A model generated the notes under the pieces. The model did not search any database, was not told the origin of the DNA, and saw only the letters and a list, made by a program, of their open reading frames with translations. Positions 14,998 to 23,367 of a DNA stretch of 37,548 bases are shown piece by piece. The position numbers and the translations under genes are program-made. The stretch covers positions 1-37,548 of the forward strand of contig JAYSFC010000017.1 of the NCBI GenBank assembly GCA_041913505.1, read 5' to 3'. The stretch's first letter is position 1, and the number at the start of each line of letters is the position of its first letter. This stretch comes from JAYSFC01 sp041913505 (GTDB lineage: Bacteria; Pseudomonadota; Gammaproteobacteria; Burkholderiales; Burkholderiaceae_C).

Positions 14998-15369
14998 TCA
15001 GAGGGAAGGTGGCCCGCGCGCGGGCAGCGGCGCAGCCGTGGCGGCAGCAAGGCGCGCGGCGACAATGGGCCGTAGCGCATACGCCAGCGGCGACGGCGGC
15101 GGTACCGCCGTGGTCGGGGTCACCGGCGGCGGAGCAACCAGCGGCATGCACATGGGGCAGTCGAGATGGGTCGACCCCATCTCCCGCGCACCATCGCTGG
15201 TCTTGACGATCACCTTCATCACCCCCGCGCCGGAGCAGACGAGTTCCATCGCCTGCGGATTCACCATCGGCGAAGCGATGGCCACTCCCAGCGACAACAT
15301 GAACCAAGCCAGCACCGATCGGCCCAGGAATCCGAGCACCATCAGACGAAAGCGTTGGAGGGACGGCAT
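14998..15369 (-). CDS. DUF2946-family secreted protein
   Basis: A 123-residue protein with an N-terminal membrane segment (about residues 10-33, FLGRSVLAWFMLSLGVAIASP) and a short mature part with three cysteines: Cys45 (ELVCS) and a CPMC motif (Cys71, Cys74). The sequence NPQAMELVCSGAG plus CPMC is the DUF2946 signature. Such genes are often found with TonB receptors and PCuAC/YcnI genes and are suspected to handle copper; the biochemical role is unknown. The C-terminal 45 residues are Pro/Ala-rich and low in complexity. It is first in the minus-strand block, separated from the receptor gene by the assembly gap. Confidence 0.75.
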   Translation of the reverse strand: MPSLQRFRLMVLGFLGRSVLAWFMLSLGVAIASPMVNPQAMELVCSGAGVMKVIVKTSDGAREMGSTHLDCPMCMPLVAPPPVTPTTAVPPPSPLAYALRPIVAARLAAATAAPLPARGPPSL

Positions 15370-15514
15370 GCCGCGTGGCAGGTTTGAAGAAAAGGGTGAA
15401 GGTGGCGCAATGCACCTCGCGCAGCCATCAGGGAACAGCGGCAGAGGCGGGCCGATGATAGCAGCCCCTTATGCCCACGCCCACGCGCCGGGCGCCGGTT
15501 GCATCACGGTTGCA

Positions 15515-16243
15515 TCACTCTTCCGCGCTCGTATTCCAGAATGCCTGGGTCACGCCAGGCAGCGCCTCGATCTGCTGTATCACCTTGTCGAGCTCCTCGC
15601 CGTTCACAGCTGTGGCGTAGAGCGTGGCCTCGATCTCCGCATCGTGCGGGCCGAAGGCGTGCTGGTCGATTTCGCGCACGGGATAGCTCGCGGCCTCAAG
15701 CAGTTCGAGCACGGACTCCCGCGCATCGGCCTGCGCGTCACGGTGGCAAATGACATAGACCGCGTAGGTCGCCTCGCTGGCTTCTTCGTTGACGGGACGG
15801 CGGTTGATGCGGTTGACCACGGGGCGCAGCAAAGTGTTGCTGGCAAGCACGAACAGCGCTGCCAGCACGGCCTCGCCGATCAGGCCTGCGCCCGCACAGG
15901 CTCCCACAGCCCCCGAGCCCCAAAGCGTGGCGGCGGTGTTCAGGCCGGTCACGTTAGCGCCTTCCTTCATGATCGCTCCCGCACCCAGGAAGCCGATACC
16001 CGAAACCACATAGGCCACCACATGCACCGCGCCCTGCGTCCCGCCATGGATGTCGAAGAGCCGGTTGCCCAGGGAAACGAAAATGGCCGCCCCCACCGCC
16101 ACGAGCGTATTGGTGCGTAGGCCCGCCGTGCGCTGGCGCACCTGGCGCTCGAAACCGATCGCGCTGCCCAGCGCGAAGGCCGTGGCCAAGCTCACCAGGG
16201 TGTCGAGCAGTGCTGGAGCGCTGAATTGCTGTAGTGCTTGCAT
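15515..16243 (-). CDS. MgtC/SapB family membrane protein
   Basis: A 242-residue inner-membrane protein. The N-terminal MgtC domain has four or five hydrophobic segments and the family motifs ALGSAIGFERQ, GLRTNTLVAVGAA and GIGFLGAGAIM, then GLNTAATLWGSGAVG. The C-terminal part (about 160-240) is soluble and resembles the ACT-like domain of MgtC (EIEATLYATAVNGEELDKVIQQIEALPGV). MgtC proteins are linked to growth at low Mg2+ and to ATP synthase inhibition in intracellular pathogens; in free-living bacteria the role is unclear. Start ATG 16241-16243 has GGGAG upstream; the longer open frame overlaps the divergent promoter region. It is divergent from kup. Confidence 0.88.
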   Translation of the reverse strand: MQALQQFSAPALLDTLVSLATAFALGSAIGFERQVRQRTAGLRTNTLVAVGAAIFVSLGNRLFDIHGGTQGAVHVVAYVVSGIGFLGAGAIMKEGANVTGLNTAATLWGSGAVGACAGAGLIGEAVLAALFVLASNTLLRPVVNRINRRPVNEEASEATYAVYVICHRDAQADARESVLELLEAASYPVREIDQHAFGPHDAEIEATLYATAVNGEELDKVIQQIEALPGVTQAFWNTSAEE

Positions 16244-16336
16244 CGAATCTCCCGAGCACGCCAAAGGTAACCCACGGAACATACCAGCCCATAAACACAA
16301 AATCGAGGCAGACAGCTCAGCACGGCCCGGCCCTCC

Positions 16337-16365
16337 TTGCTGGCCTACAGCCGCCAGGGTATGGT
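16337..16365 (+). promoter_or_regulatory. Putative sigma70 promoter of kup
   Basis: TTGCTG (16337-16342), a 17-bp spacer and TATGGT (16360-16365), about 27 bp before the kup start. It was read by eye and is a moderate match. Confidence 0.4.
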
Positions 16366-16392
16366 TGCGGGACTTTGCTGAAGGCTCTCTCC

Positions 16393-18312
16393 ATGCCCGC
16401 CACCGCACCTCCCGTAACCGAAGAATCCCATGCCCATAACCACGGAGCGCACCAGCAAAGCCTTGCTGCGCTGACGCTGGGCGCCATCGGCGTCGTATTT
16501 GGCGACATCGGAACCAGCCCCCTCTATACCGTCAAGGAAGTCTTCGCACCGGCCACCAGGGTGCCTCTCGATGCTCCCCACCTCATCGGGGCGGTGTCGG
16601 TGATCTTTTGGGCGCTCATGCTCGTGGTCATGCTCAAGTACGTGGTGCTGATCCTGCGAGCCGACAACCGCGGCGAAGGAGGCGGTCTCGCGCTTACGGC
16701 GCTGGCGGCCAGCGCCACGCACAACCGCCCCCGACTGCGCCATGGCCTGCTGCTGCTGGGTGTTTTTGGTGCGACGTTGTTTTATGGCGACAGCGTGATC
16801 ACGCCCGCGATCTCGGTGCTCAGCGCCATGGAGGGGCTTGAACTCGTTACGCCCGTACTCAAGCCCTACGTGGTGCCCGCGACGGTGGTGGTCCTCATCG
16901 GGCTGTTCGTCATGCAGCGCTTCGGCACAAGCGTGGTGGGCCGGCTGTTCGGCCCCATCATCGTGATGTGGTTCATCGTGCTGGGCATTGTGGGTGCCGT
17001 GCACATCGCACAGCAGCCAGCCATCCTCGCGGCGCTCAATCCGCTGCACGGCCTGCGCTTCCTGGCCGAACGCGGCTGGCACCTGTTCGCTGCCATGGGT
17101 GCCATCGTGCTGGCCCTCACAGGCGCCGAGGCCCTGTACGCCGACATGGGCCACTTCGGGCGCAAGCCCATCCAGCTGGCCTGGACGGTGCTCGTTCTGC
17201 CTGCGCTCGCCATGAACTATATGGGCCAGGGCGCTCTGCTCATGGGTGATCCCTCGGCCATCGAGAACCCCTTCTACCGCCTGTTCCCCGACACCTGGGT
17301 GCTGCCTGTGCTCGTGCTGGCCACGCTGGCAGCCATCATCGCCTCGCAAGCAGTGATTTCAGGCACCTACTCGATGACCAAGCAGGCCATCCAGCTCGGC
17401 TTCATGCCGCGCATGGCCGTCAAGTACACCTCAGCCCGCGAGGCGGGCCAAATCTACATGCCCTCCGTGAACTGGGTGCTGCTGGCAGGGGTGATCGCCG
17501 CAGTGCTCGGATTCAGCAGTTCGTCCGCACTCGCGGCCGCCTACGGCATCGCCGTGACGCTGACGATGTTCATCACCACGATGCTGACTTACTTCGTCGT
17601 GCGCGAGGGCTGGCGCCTGCCAGCGCCCGTGGCCATCGGCTCAACCCTCTTCTTCCTCGCCATCGATGCCCTGCTCGTCGCTGGCTGCGCCGTGAAATTC
17701 TTTGACGGCGGCTGGTTCCCGCTTTCGCTGGGCCTGGCCTTGTTCCTACTCATGAGCACCTGGGCACGCGGGCGCGCGTTGCTGGTGCAGAGCATCCGAA
17801 AGGAAGGCCTGGAACTCGAGCCATTCATCGAAAGCCTGCAGCCTCAAACCCTGCAGCGCGCGGAACGCACGGCCGTGTACCTCGTGGCCGATCCGAGTAC
17901 CGTGCCCCCCGCTTTACTGCACAACCTCAAGCACAACCAGGTGCTACATGCACGCAACGTGGTGCTCACCGTGGTGTTTCGCGAGGTGCCCTGGGTATCG
18001 ATGGAAGAACGTGTCAGTGTTCGCGCGTTGGGGCATGGTTTTTGGCAAATCACTTTGTACTTTGGTTTCATGAATACGCCGGATGTCCCCAAGGCCCTGC
18101 CGCTCGTGGAGCCGCACGGACTGCATCTCGATCTGTTCGAAACCTCGTACTTCCTGAGCCGCGAAACGGTGGTTCCTTCCCCCGGAGGCGGCATGACCCG
18201 CTGGCGCGAAAGGCTCTTTGCCACCATGAGCCGCAATGCAGGCAGCGTGGTGGAGTTCTTCAAGCTCCCCAGCAACTCCGTGGTGGAGCTCGGAACCCGC
18301 GTGCAAATTTGA
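16393..18312 (+). CDS. kup: Low-affinity potassium transporter Kup
   Basis: Inner-membrane K+:H+ symporter of the KUP/HAK/KT family, 639 aa, the family's usual length. Twelve hydrophobic segments occupy about residues 22-445, with GAIGVVFGDIGTSPLYTVKEVF near the start and GAEALYADMGHFGRKPIQ typical of Kup. A cytoplasmic C-terminal domain follows (TAVYLVADPSTVPPALLHNLKHNQVLH, ending NSVVELGTRVQI). The N-terminal tail has a small His cluster (ESHAHNHGAHQ). ATG 16393 is preferred to an upstream in-frame ATG because the family homology begins soon after it. Confidence 0.95.
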   Translation: MPATAPPVTEESHAHNHGAHQQSLAALTLGAIGVVFGDIGTSPLYTVKEVFAPATRVPLDAPHLIGAVSVIFWALMLVVMLKYVVLILRADNRGEGGGLALTALAASATHNRPRLRHGLLLLGVFGATLFYGDSVITPAISVLSAMEGLELVTPVLKPYVVPATVVVLIGLFVMQRFGTSVVGRLFGPIIVMWFIVLGIVGAVHIAQQPAILAALNPLHGLRFLAERGWHLFAAMGAIVLALTGAEALYADMGHFGRKPIQLAWTVLVLPALAMNYMGQGALLMGDPSAIENPFYRLFPDTWVLPVLVLATLAAIIASQAVISGTYSMTKQAIQLGFMPRMAVKYTSAREAGQIYMPSVNWVLLAGVIAAVLGFSSSSALAAAYGIAVTLTMFITTMLTYFVVREGWRLPAPVAIGSTLFFLAIDALLVAGCAVKFFDGGWFPLSLGLALFLLMSTWARGRALLVQSIRKEGLELEPFIESLQPQTLQRAERTAVYLVADPSTVPPALLHNLKHNQVLHARNVVLTVVFREVPWVSMEERVSVRALGHGFWQITLYFGFMNTPDVPKALPLVEPHGLHLDLFETSYFLSRETVVPSPGGGMTRWRERLFATMSRNAGSVVEFFKLPSNSVVELGTRVQI

Positions 18313-18466
18313 AGCCCGCCACATCCAACCGGTGCGGCATGGCACGCCCGCAACGCCACCCAATTTGTCATAGATCCAAGATTGCTTTGCACAAAAACAA
18401 CATCCATGGATGCAGTGGGGATTGCTGTAATAATTTGCACGAAATTTTTTAACAGGAACTTTCCCC

Positions 18467-19492
18467 ATGAAGAAGTCGTTGATTGCCCTGGGCGCTGCCC
18501 TGGCGTGTTTGGGTTCGGCTCACGCCCAAAGCTCGGTCCAGGCGACCGGTCTGGTGGACGTTTATGTGGGCTCCATGCGCATGGCCGGTGATGCCGGGCG
18601 CACCAACGTCGTCGGCTCGGGTGGCATGACCACCTCGTGGTTCGGCTTCAAGGGCACCGAAGACCTCGGCGGCGGCCTCAAGGCCAATTTCCTGCTGACC
18701 TCGTTCATGCGCGCCGACACGGGCACCCCTGGCCGCTTCAATGGCGACAACTTCTTCTCGCGCGACGCCAACGTGGGCCTGTCGGGCGGCTTCGGCGCCG
18801 TGTCTCTGGGCCGTGGCATGGCTCCCAACTTCCTGCCGACCATCCTGATGAACCCCTTCGGTGACTCGTTCACTGTGGCTCCGCTGGTGCTGCACGGCAA
18901 CGTGCCTTCTACGGGTTGGGGCGGCGCCAACCTCACCACGCCTGCCGACACGGGCTGGAGCAACGAGATCGTCTACACCACGCCTGACTTCGGCGGTCTG
19001 AAGGCCAATATCCATTACCAGTTCGGCGAGCAGGCTGGTAACTCCGGCAAGAACAACGCCGGCTTCAACGTGATGTATTTCGGCGGCCCGCTGACCCTGA
19101 TGGGTTTCTACGAGCGCGCCCAGATCAACAACCCGATCAACACCCCCATCGACAAGAAAACCGACTGGATGCTCGGCGGCTCCTACGACTTCGGCGTTGC
19201 CAAGGCGTACGCAACCTACGGCAAGGCCAAGGTTGACGCCACCAACTTCAGCGGCCGCACGGTTTCGCTGAGCGGCGAAGTGCCGGTGCTGAACAACGTT
19301 GGCTCCATCAAGGCTTCGGTGGCTCGCACCAAGGTCGAAGGCGCCTACAACGCAACGCGCACCACCACCAGCATCGGTTACGACCACTTCCTGTCCAAGC
19401 GCACCGACCTGTACGCCGTGGGCATGCGCGATCAGATCACGTCGTTGACGTCGGGCACCAGCCTGGTGCTGGGCATCCGCCACCGCTTCTGA
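18467..19492 (+). CDS. Gram-negative porin
   Basis: A 341-residue outer-membrane general porin of the OmpC-like class common in Burkholderiales (porin_4). Signal peptide MKKSLIALGAALACLGSAHA, with the mature protein beginning QSSVQATGLVDVYVG. The body shows alternating beta strands and typical SWFGFKGTEDLGGGLKANF and NVGLSGGFGAVSLGRG segments. It ends LGIRHRF with the C-terminal Phe needed for BAM-dependent insertion. AGGAA lies ten bases before ATG. A strong intrinsic terminator follows at 19523, so the gene is probably monocistronic. The A/T-rich leader (about 18420-18460) has TGTAATAAT, a possible extended -10 at 18426-18434. Substrate selectivity cannot be told. Confidence 0.93.
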   Translation: MKKSLIALGAALACLGSAHAQSSVQATGLVDVYVGSMRMAGDAGRTNVVGSGGMTTSWFGFKGTEDLGGGLKANFLLTSFMRADTGTPGRFNGDNFFSRDANVGLSGGFGAVSLGRGMAPNFLPTILMNPFGDSFTVAPLVLHGNVPSTGWGGANLTTPADTGWSNEIVYTTPDFGGLKANIHYQFGEQAGNSGKNNAGFNVMYFGGPLTLMGFYERAQINNPINTPIDKKTDWMLGGSYDFGVAKAYATYGKAKVDATNFSGRTVSLSGEVPVLNNVGSIKASVARTKVEGAYNATRTTTSIGYDHFLSKRTDLYAVGMRDQITSLTSGTSLVLGIRHRF

Positions 19493-19522
19493 CCCAACAA
19501 CCGAGCGAGTTATTCCCCTCCC

Positions 19523-19560
19523 GCGGCGCAAGGCGTGCATGGCCTTGCGCCGCTTTTTTT
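19523..19560 (+). terminator. Intrinsic terminator of the porin gene
   Basis: A perfect 12-bp stem, GCGGCGCAAGGC (19523-19534) with GCCTTGCGCCGC (19542-19553), a seven-base loop, and seven T (19554-19560). Confidence 0.95.
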
Positions 19561-19696
19561 GCGCCTGCCAGGCGGGGTTTCATTTACTTACATGCGGACA
19601 TCCCAGCGCAGTATCGTTGTTACTTTCTGCGCTTTTAATGGAAAGCACTGCCTTCGCCAGATTCGCCAGATCCAGTGACTGAACCGGGAGTTCGCC

Positions 19697-19864
19697 ATGA
19701 AGCACTCGCGCCATGCCCAAAGCCATCCCGTTGCCGCTTTCACCGCAACCGTGCTGCTCGCGCTCGTGGCATCGGCCATGACCCTGCTGCCGGACGATGC
19801 CGTCCTGCTGTCCGACTCGCTGCTCAACCTGCCTGCCAAATTGCTGCGGCTGGTGTTGCCGTAA
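19697..19864 (+). CDS. Small hydrophobic protein (55 aa), unknown
   Basis: Short ORF starting MKHSRHAQSHP, then a hydrophobic segment (VAAFTATVLLALVASAMTLL), then PDDAVLLSDSLLNLPAKLLRLVLP. It has positive N-terminal residues and one membrane or signal segment. GGGAG seven bases upstream is a good ribosome binding site. It lies about 100 bp before a lipoprotein gene on the same strand. No family recognised; coding is supported by the start context and protein-like composition only. Confidence 0.5.
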   Translation: MKHSRHAQSHPVAAFTATVLLALVASAMTLLPDDAVLLSDSLLNLPAKLLRLVLP

Positions 19865-19953
19865 TGCAGCCCTGGTGCGCGGGCTGCTGGCAAAAAGCAT
19901 AGCAACAGCGTAGCATTCCTCGCTACGCGGAACGGTTTCGTTCCCGTCCACCG

Positions 19954-19960
19954 AAGGAGG
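19954..19960 (+). promoter_or_regulatory. Ribosome binding site that fixes a GTG start
   Basis: AAGGAGG, a full anti-16S match, lies six bases upstream of GTG 19967. It decides the start of the lipoprotein gene, since no nearby ATG is available in frame. Confidence 0.85.
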
Positions 19961-19966
19961 ACGATC

Positions 19967-20326
19967 GTGCACATTCACCACATTCGCTTTTCTCCCCTCC
20001 CCAGTCTCAGTGCCCTTGCCGTCGCCTTGGCCGTGATCGTGGGCTGCTCCAGCCCCCGCGACAACACCTTGACGGAGTACACGCGCTGGTACGACGGTGC
20101 CGTGGCCCAGGCACAGGCTGGCGCCCTGGCCTGGAGCCAGTTTTACCAGCAGAGTTTCGACCGGCTCACGGCCCTGCCGCCGTCGCTGCAGCAGGACGCG
20201 CGGCTCGAGAACACGGTGCTTATGCTCTCGCTCGCGCGCAAATTTGAAGCCCGGGAAATCGATCCACAGCAGTTCGCGCTCGAGCGCACGCAGCTCGAGT
20301 CAGACCTGCAAGCTCGCCTGCGCTGA
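19967..20326 (+). CDS. Small lipoprotein, unknown function
   Basis: A 119-residue protein with a lipoprotein signal: hydrophobic segment LSALAVALAVIVGC with lipobox IVGC and lipidated Cys27. The mature part is helical and charged (LTEYTRWYDGAVAQAQAG, LMLSLARKFEAREIDPQQFALERTQLESDL), so probably a periplasmic helical bundle anchored in a membrane. The start is GTG 19967, set by a perfect AAGGAGG. It converges with the lipoprotein gene of the MCE operon, with 10 bp between the stops. No domain recognised. Confidence 0.8.
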   Translation: MHIHHIRFSPLPSLSALAVALAVIVGCSSPRDNTLTEYTRWYDGAVAQAQAGALAWSQFYQQSFDRLTALPPSLQQDARLENTVLMLSLARKFEAREIDPQQFALERTQLESDLQARLR

Positions 20327-20336
20327 CCCGCGCCGA

Positions 20337-21014
20337 TCAGCGTCCACCGCTCTGCACAACCGCCAGACGCCGTCGCAGGCGCGCCGCCTCTTGCGCGTCG
20401 CCAGCCTGCTCGGCACGCTGCACCGCCGCGAGCAGCCATGCCAGCAAAGGCCTGCGCCAGCCCTGCTCCGAGGCCGTCCGAACGGCCTGGGCCATGACGG
20501 CCGGCCCCGCGCGCCCCGCCTGCAGCAGCGCCCCCGCCGCTACAAGACGCGCCAGCGGGTCGGCGGTGGCGGCCAGCGCCGCGCCCGGGTCGGCGCCGGC
20601 CGCCAGCAGGGCACGGTGGGCCTCGGGCAGCAAGGCAATGTCAGTCGCCGCTGCGTGCCCGGCCAGGTAGTCCGCATACGCACGCTCGGGCGCGGCTGCA
20701 TCGGCGCGCAAAGCCTCGAAGCGTTCACACACCGGCGGCTGCAGCGCAAGGCTGGCGACCTGCGCGGCGCAGCGCATAAGTTCGAGCCGCGCCAGCAGAT
20801 CGGGCCGCCCCGTGCGTGACACCTCGGTGCGAGCGCGATCCCATTCGAGTTGCTCCACGCGCCCATTGCCTGCCAGATAGGCCTCGGTGGCACGCTGGGC
20901 GGCCCCCTGGGCATTGAGTTGCCAGTCAGGCACAGGGGGGTGGCTGCCGCAAGCAACGAGCGATGTGGCCAACGCCACCATGGCCACCCGGCCAAGGGAA
21001 GAAAGCAGGGTCAT
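20337..21014 (-). CDS. Lipoprotein in MCE operon, unknown function
   Basis: A 225-residue protein with lipobox SLVAC (Cys22) after MTLLSSLGRVAMVALAT. The mature sequence is almost entirely Ala/Leu/Arg-rich helices (YLAGNGRVEQLEWDRARTEV, LLARLELMRCAAQVASL) and looks like a helical-repeat, TPR-like fold. It does not look like the PqiC/ABC auxiliary lipoprotein fold usually found downstream of MCE genes. Start ATG 21012-21014 overlaps the MCE stop as ATGA, so translation is coupled; the longer frame lacks the signal peptide at its front. Its role with the MCE protein is inferred from that coupling only. Confidence 0.8.
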   Translation of the reverse strand: MTLLSSLGRVAMVALATSLVACGSHPPVPDWQLNAQGAAQRATEAYLAGNGRVEQLEWDRARTEVSRTGRPDLLARLELMRCAAQVASLALQPPVCERFEALRADAAAPERAYADYLAGHAAATDIALLPEAHRALLAAGADPGAALAATADPLARLVAAGALLQAGRAGPAVMAQAVRTASEQGWRRPLLAWLLAAVQRAEQAGDAQEAARLRRRLAVVQSGGR

Positions 21015-22006
21015 GGCAGGCGCAGCTCCGTCTCGCGTGGATCGCGCGCAAATGGCCACTTGCGGTTCAGCTCGTTGAGCAGCGACTCCACCTTGCGCAG
21101 GTTGCTCTCGACTTCGGCGCGCAGCGCGCCCAGGTCGGTCGTGGCCTCGCGCGCATTGGCGCCGATGGCCTGGGCCTCGGCCAGCACCGCGTCCACCTTG
21201 CGCAGGCTCTCGCGCGTGTCGGCCAGCAGGCCATTGAGCTGGCCCACGGCCGCCCGCACCTCGGGCAGCACCCCCTGCGCGCCGAACACCTGCGTGTCCG
21301 CCTTGGCCGCCATGCCGTCGATGCGCGCAAGCAGCTGGTTCGTGCGGTCGAGCGTTGCGAGGATCTTGCGCGCATCCTGCTCGTTGCCCATGAGCACGCC
21401 CAGGGCGCCACCCGGGCCCTTGAGCCGCTCGGTCAGCGTCTGCACGTTGGCCACCGTGGCACCCAGGGCCGAATCCTGCGCCGTAAGCGCGGTGAGGTTG
21501 GCGAGCAGCTCGCGCGCGGAGGCCATGAGCTGCGGGATCTCGGCCGTCGCGTCGCCGCGCAGCACCGGACGCACGGCACCATCGGCCAGCGGCGGGTCGG
21601 TGAGGATGCCGCTGTAGGCCTTGATGGTGGTGCCGCCCACCAGGCCGCGCACGAGCGTGAACACGCTCGATTCGCGCAGCCAGTGCGCATCTTTGCGTGG
21701 CACGTCGATGACGATGCGCACGTTGCCCTGCGGCGCGAGCTCGATACGCCGCACACGCCCCACGGGAAAGCCCGAGAAGGTCATGTCCATGCCCACCACC
21801 ACGCCCTCGGAATCGTCGGCCGTGAGCACGAGTTCCTGCGTGGGCTCGAACGCGCCGCGCGCATAGAGCAGGTACAGCGCTGCTCCCACGATCAGCGCGA
21901 GCGTGAACAGCAGCAGCGCCGCGGCTTTGGCGTGCAGATGCGCCACGGGCCGCAGCAGTTCGGCAGGCGGCGGCGCGGGCTCGGGGGTGGGTTCGGTCAT
22001 TGGCAT
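21011..22006 (-). CDS. MCE-family (MlaD-like) lipid transport protein
   Basis: A 331-residue inner-membrane-anchored periplasmic protein. TM segment about residues 29-49 (AALLLFTLALIVGAALYLLY), then one MCE domain about 55-135 (GVVVGMDMTFSGFPVGRVRRIEL and LVRGLVGGTTIKAYSG). A long coiled-coil C-terminus follows (ARELLANLTALTAQD to VESNLRKVESLLNELNRKW). MCE proteins form hexamers that bind or shuttle lipids between membranes. Its start overlaps the stop of the MlaE-like gene (TGATG); Met3 is an alternative start. The permease and MCE genes are adjacent, but no ATP-binding gene is present. The protein is longer than MlaD because of the coiled coil. Confidence 0.9.
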   Translation of the reverse strand: MPMTEPTPEPAPPPAELLRPVAHLHAKAAALLLFTLALIVGAALYLLYARGAFEPTQELVLTADDSEGVVVGMDMTFSGFPVGRVRRIELAPQGNVRIVIDVPRKDAHWLRESSVFTLVRGLVGGTTIKAYSGILTDPPLADGAVRPVLRGDATAEIPQLMASARELLANLTALTAQDSALGATVANVQTLTERLKGPGGALGVLMGNEQDARKILATLDRTNQLLARIDGMAAKADTQVFGAQGVLPEVRAAVGQLNGLLADTRESLRKVDAVLAEAQAIGANAREATTDLGALRAEVESNLRKVESLLNELNRKWPFARDPRETELRLP

Positions 22007-22809
22007 CAGTAGTAGTTGCCCATCAGCGAGGCGATCTCGATCAGCAGCAGCACGGCGAACATGCGCGCGAGCCCGCCGAGCTCGGACCCGGCGCGCGCGC
22101 CACCGCCCTCGGGGGCGTGGAGCGCCGAGGCCGTGGGAATGAGCGCCACCGCCAGGCTTGAGAACAGGGTCTTAAGCACGAACACCAGCGTGATGCCCGG
22201 CGAGAACACCTGGCCGAACATGCGTGTGTAGGCCGGCAGCCCCGCAAGGCTGAAGCCGTACACGCCCAGGTAGGCCATGACCAGCGCCACCACGCACGAC
22301 AGCGCAGCAAGCGTGATGCCTGCGTAGGCGCCCGCCACCACGCGCGGCAGCAGCTCCACGCGCACCGGGTCGGCCCCCTGACGGCGCAACGCGTCGAGGT
22401 GGCCTGACTCGCGCATGAACGCGAGCTGCACGCCGTTGGGAATGGTGCAGCGCAGGGCCACGAACAGCGCCGCCGTGAGCGGAATGAGTTCGAGCACCAG
22501 CACGCGCACGACCATTTCGAGCGCATAGCGCGAGAGGCCATAGCTCAGCGCCGTGACCACCACGATGCGCGTGATCACCAGGCAGATCAGCGCCGCGAGC
22601 GCCGTGAAGCCCAGCAGGATCGGCGCCGTGTTCAGATACATGTGGCTCACCAGGCGCGCGCGTGTGCCGCGCCCATAGCTCGACGGCGAGAGCACAAGCA
22701 CCAGCACCACCGCCCCCAGGTAGACGATGCGCCACCACGCCTGCGCCCAGCGCAACGCCGTGCGCCCCAGGCGCTCGGGCCAGGAGAGGTCGACGAGGCT
22801 TGCGATCAT
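22006..22809 (-). CDS. MlaE-like ABC transporter permease
   Basis: A 267-residue inner-membrane protein with five or six hydrophobic segments and the MlaE-family order: amphipathic N-terminus (SWPERLGRTALRWAQAWWRI), LILVLELIPL-type segment, then the coupling loop and the ITLVFVLKTLFSSLAVALIPT segment. The loop reads MRESGHLDALRRQGADPVRVELLPR. Family members have MRVTEQIDALRVMG here, so the conserved acidic residue before IDAL is replaced (SGH). By family it moves phospholipids with MlaF (ATPase) and MlaD. ATG 22807-22809 is chosen; the upstream part of the open frame lacks family sequence. Confidence 0.87.
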   Translation of the reverse strand: MIASLVDLSWPERLGRTALRWAQAWWRIVYLGAVVLVLVLSPSSYGRGTRARLVSHMYLNTAPILLGFTALAALICLVITRIVVVTALSYGLSRYALEMVVRVLVLELIPLTAALFVALRCTIPNGVQLAFMRESGHLDALRRQGADPVRVELLPRVVAGAYAGITLAALSCVVALVMAYLGVYGFSLAGLPAYTRMFGQVFSPGITLVFVLKTLFSSLAVALIPTASALHAPEGGGARAGSELGGLARMFAVLLLIEIASLMGNYY

Positions 22810-22905
22810 GCTGCGATCATAGGCTGGCAGCCCCCTGATTTCGTAACAAATTAGGCCAAAGTGCAATCACTGCGGTCTTTTATTGCTATTACTTTGAAAG
22901 CAATC

Positions 22906-23364
22906 TCAGACATGCCGGTGGGCGGGCGCGTTGCGCTGGGGCTCCAGCGCCTGGGCTTCGGCACGCTCGTGCAGCGCATCGATCACCTGGCAAGGGCCCT
23001 CGGCACCGCCACAGCGGCTGCGCAGCGTGCGCAGTTCCTGCTCCAGCGTGCGCAGTTCGGCCAGACGCGTACGCACATGCGCCAGGTGCTGGTCCAGCGT
23101 CACGCAGGCCACATGGCCGTCTGCACGGTCCGCGCTGTCGAGCGCAAGCAGCGTGCGCACCTCGTCGAGCGACATGTCCATCGCGCGGCACAGCCGGATG
23201 AAACGCAGCCGATGCAGGTCCGTTTCGCTGTAAAAACGGTAGCTGTTGTCGCTGCGCCCTCCGGGGGCCAGCAACCCTTCCTTCTCGTAATAGCGGATGT
23301 TGGCCGCCGAGACGCCCGAGCGCTTGGCAGCCTCGCCGATGCGGTAGTGCAGCGTGGCAGACAT
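22906..23364 (-). CDS. cadR: Cd(II)/Pb(II)-responsive MerR-family regulator CadR
   Basis: A 152-residue activator. The N-terminal MerR helix-turn-helix (YRIGEAAKRSGVSAANIRYYEKEGLL) and FIRLCRAMDMSLDEVRTLL are followed by a dimerisation helix. The cysteines match the CadR metal site: Cys87 in HVACVTL, and Cys118 and Cys125 in RCGGAEGPC. In P. putida CadR the equivalent residues are Cys77, Cys112 and Cys119. The C-terminus is His-rich (PAHRHV), also seen in CadR. ATG 23362-23364 gives the normal length. It is divergent from a P-type ATPase across a 40-bp region with a MerR-type operator. PbrR is a close alternative name. Confidence 0.9.
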   Translation of the reverse strand: MSATLHYRIGEAAKRSGVSAANIRYYEKEGLLAPGGRSDNSYRFYSETDLHRLRFIRLCRAMDMSLDEVRTLLALDSADRADGHVACVTLDQHLAHVRTRLAELRTLEQELRTLRSRCGGAEGPCQVIDALHERAEAQALEPQRNAPAHRHV

Positions 23365-23367
23365 GGC

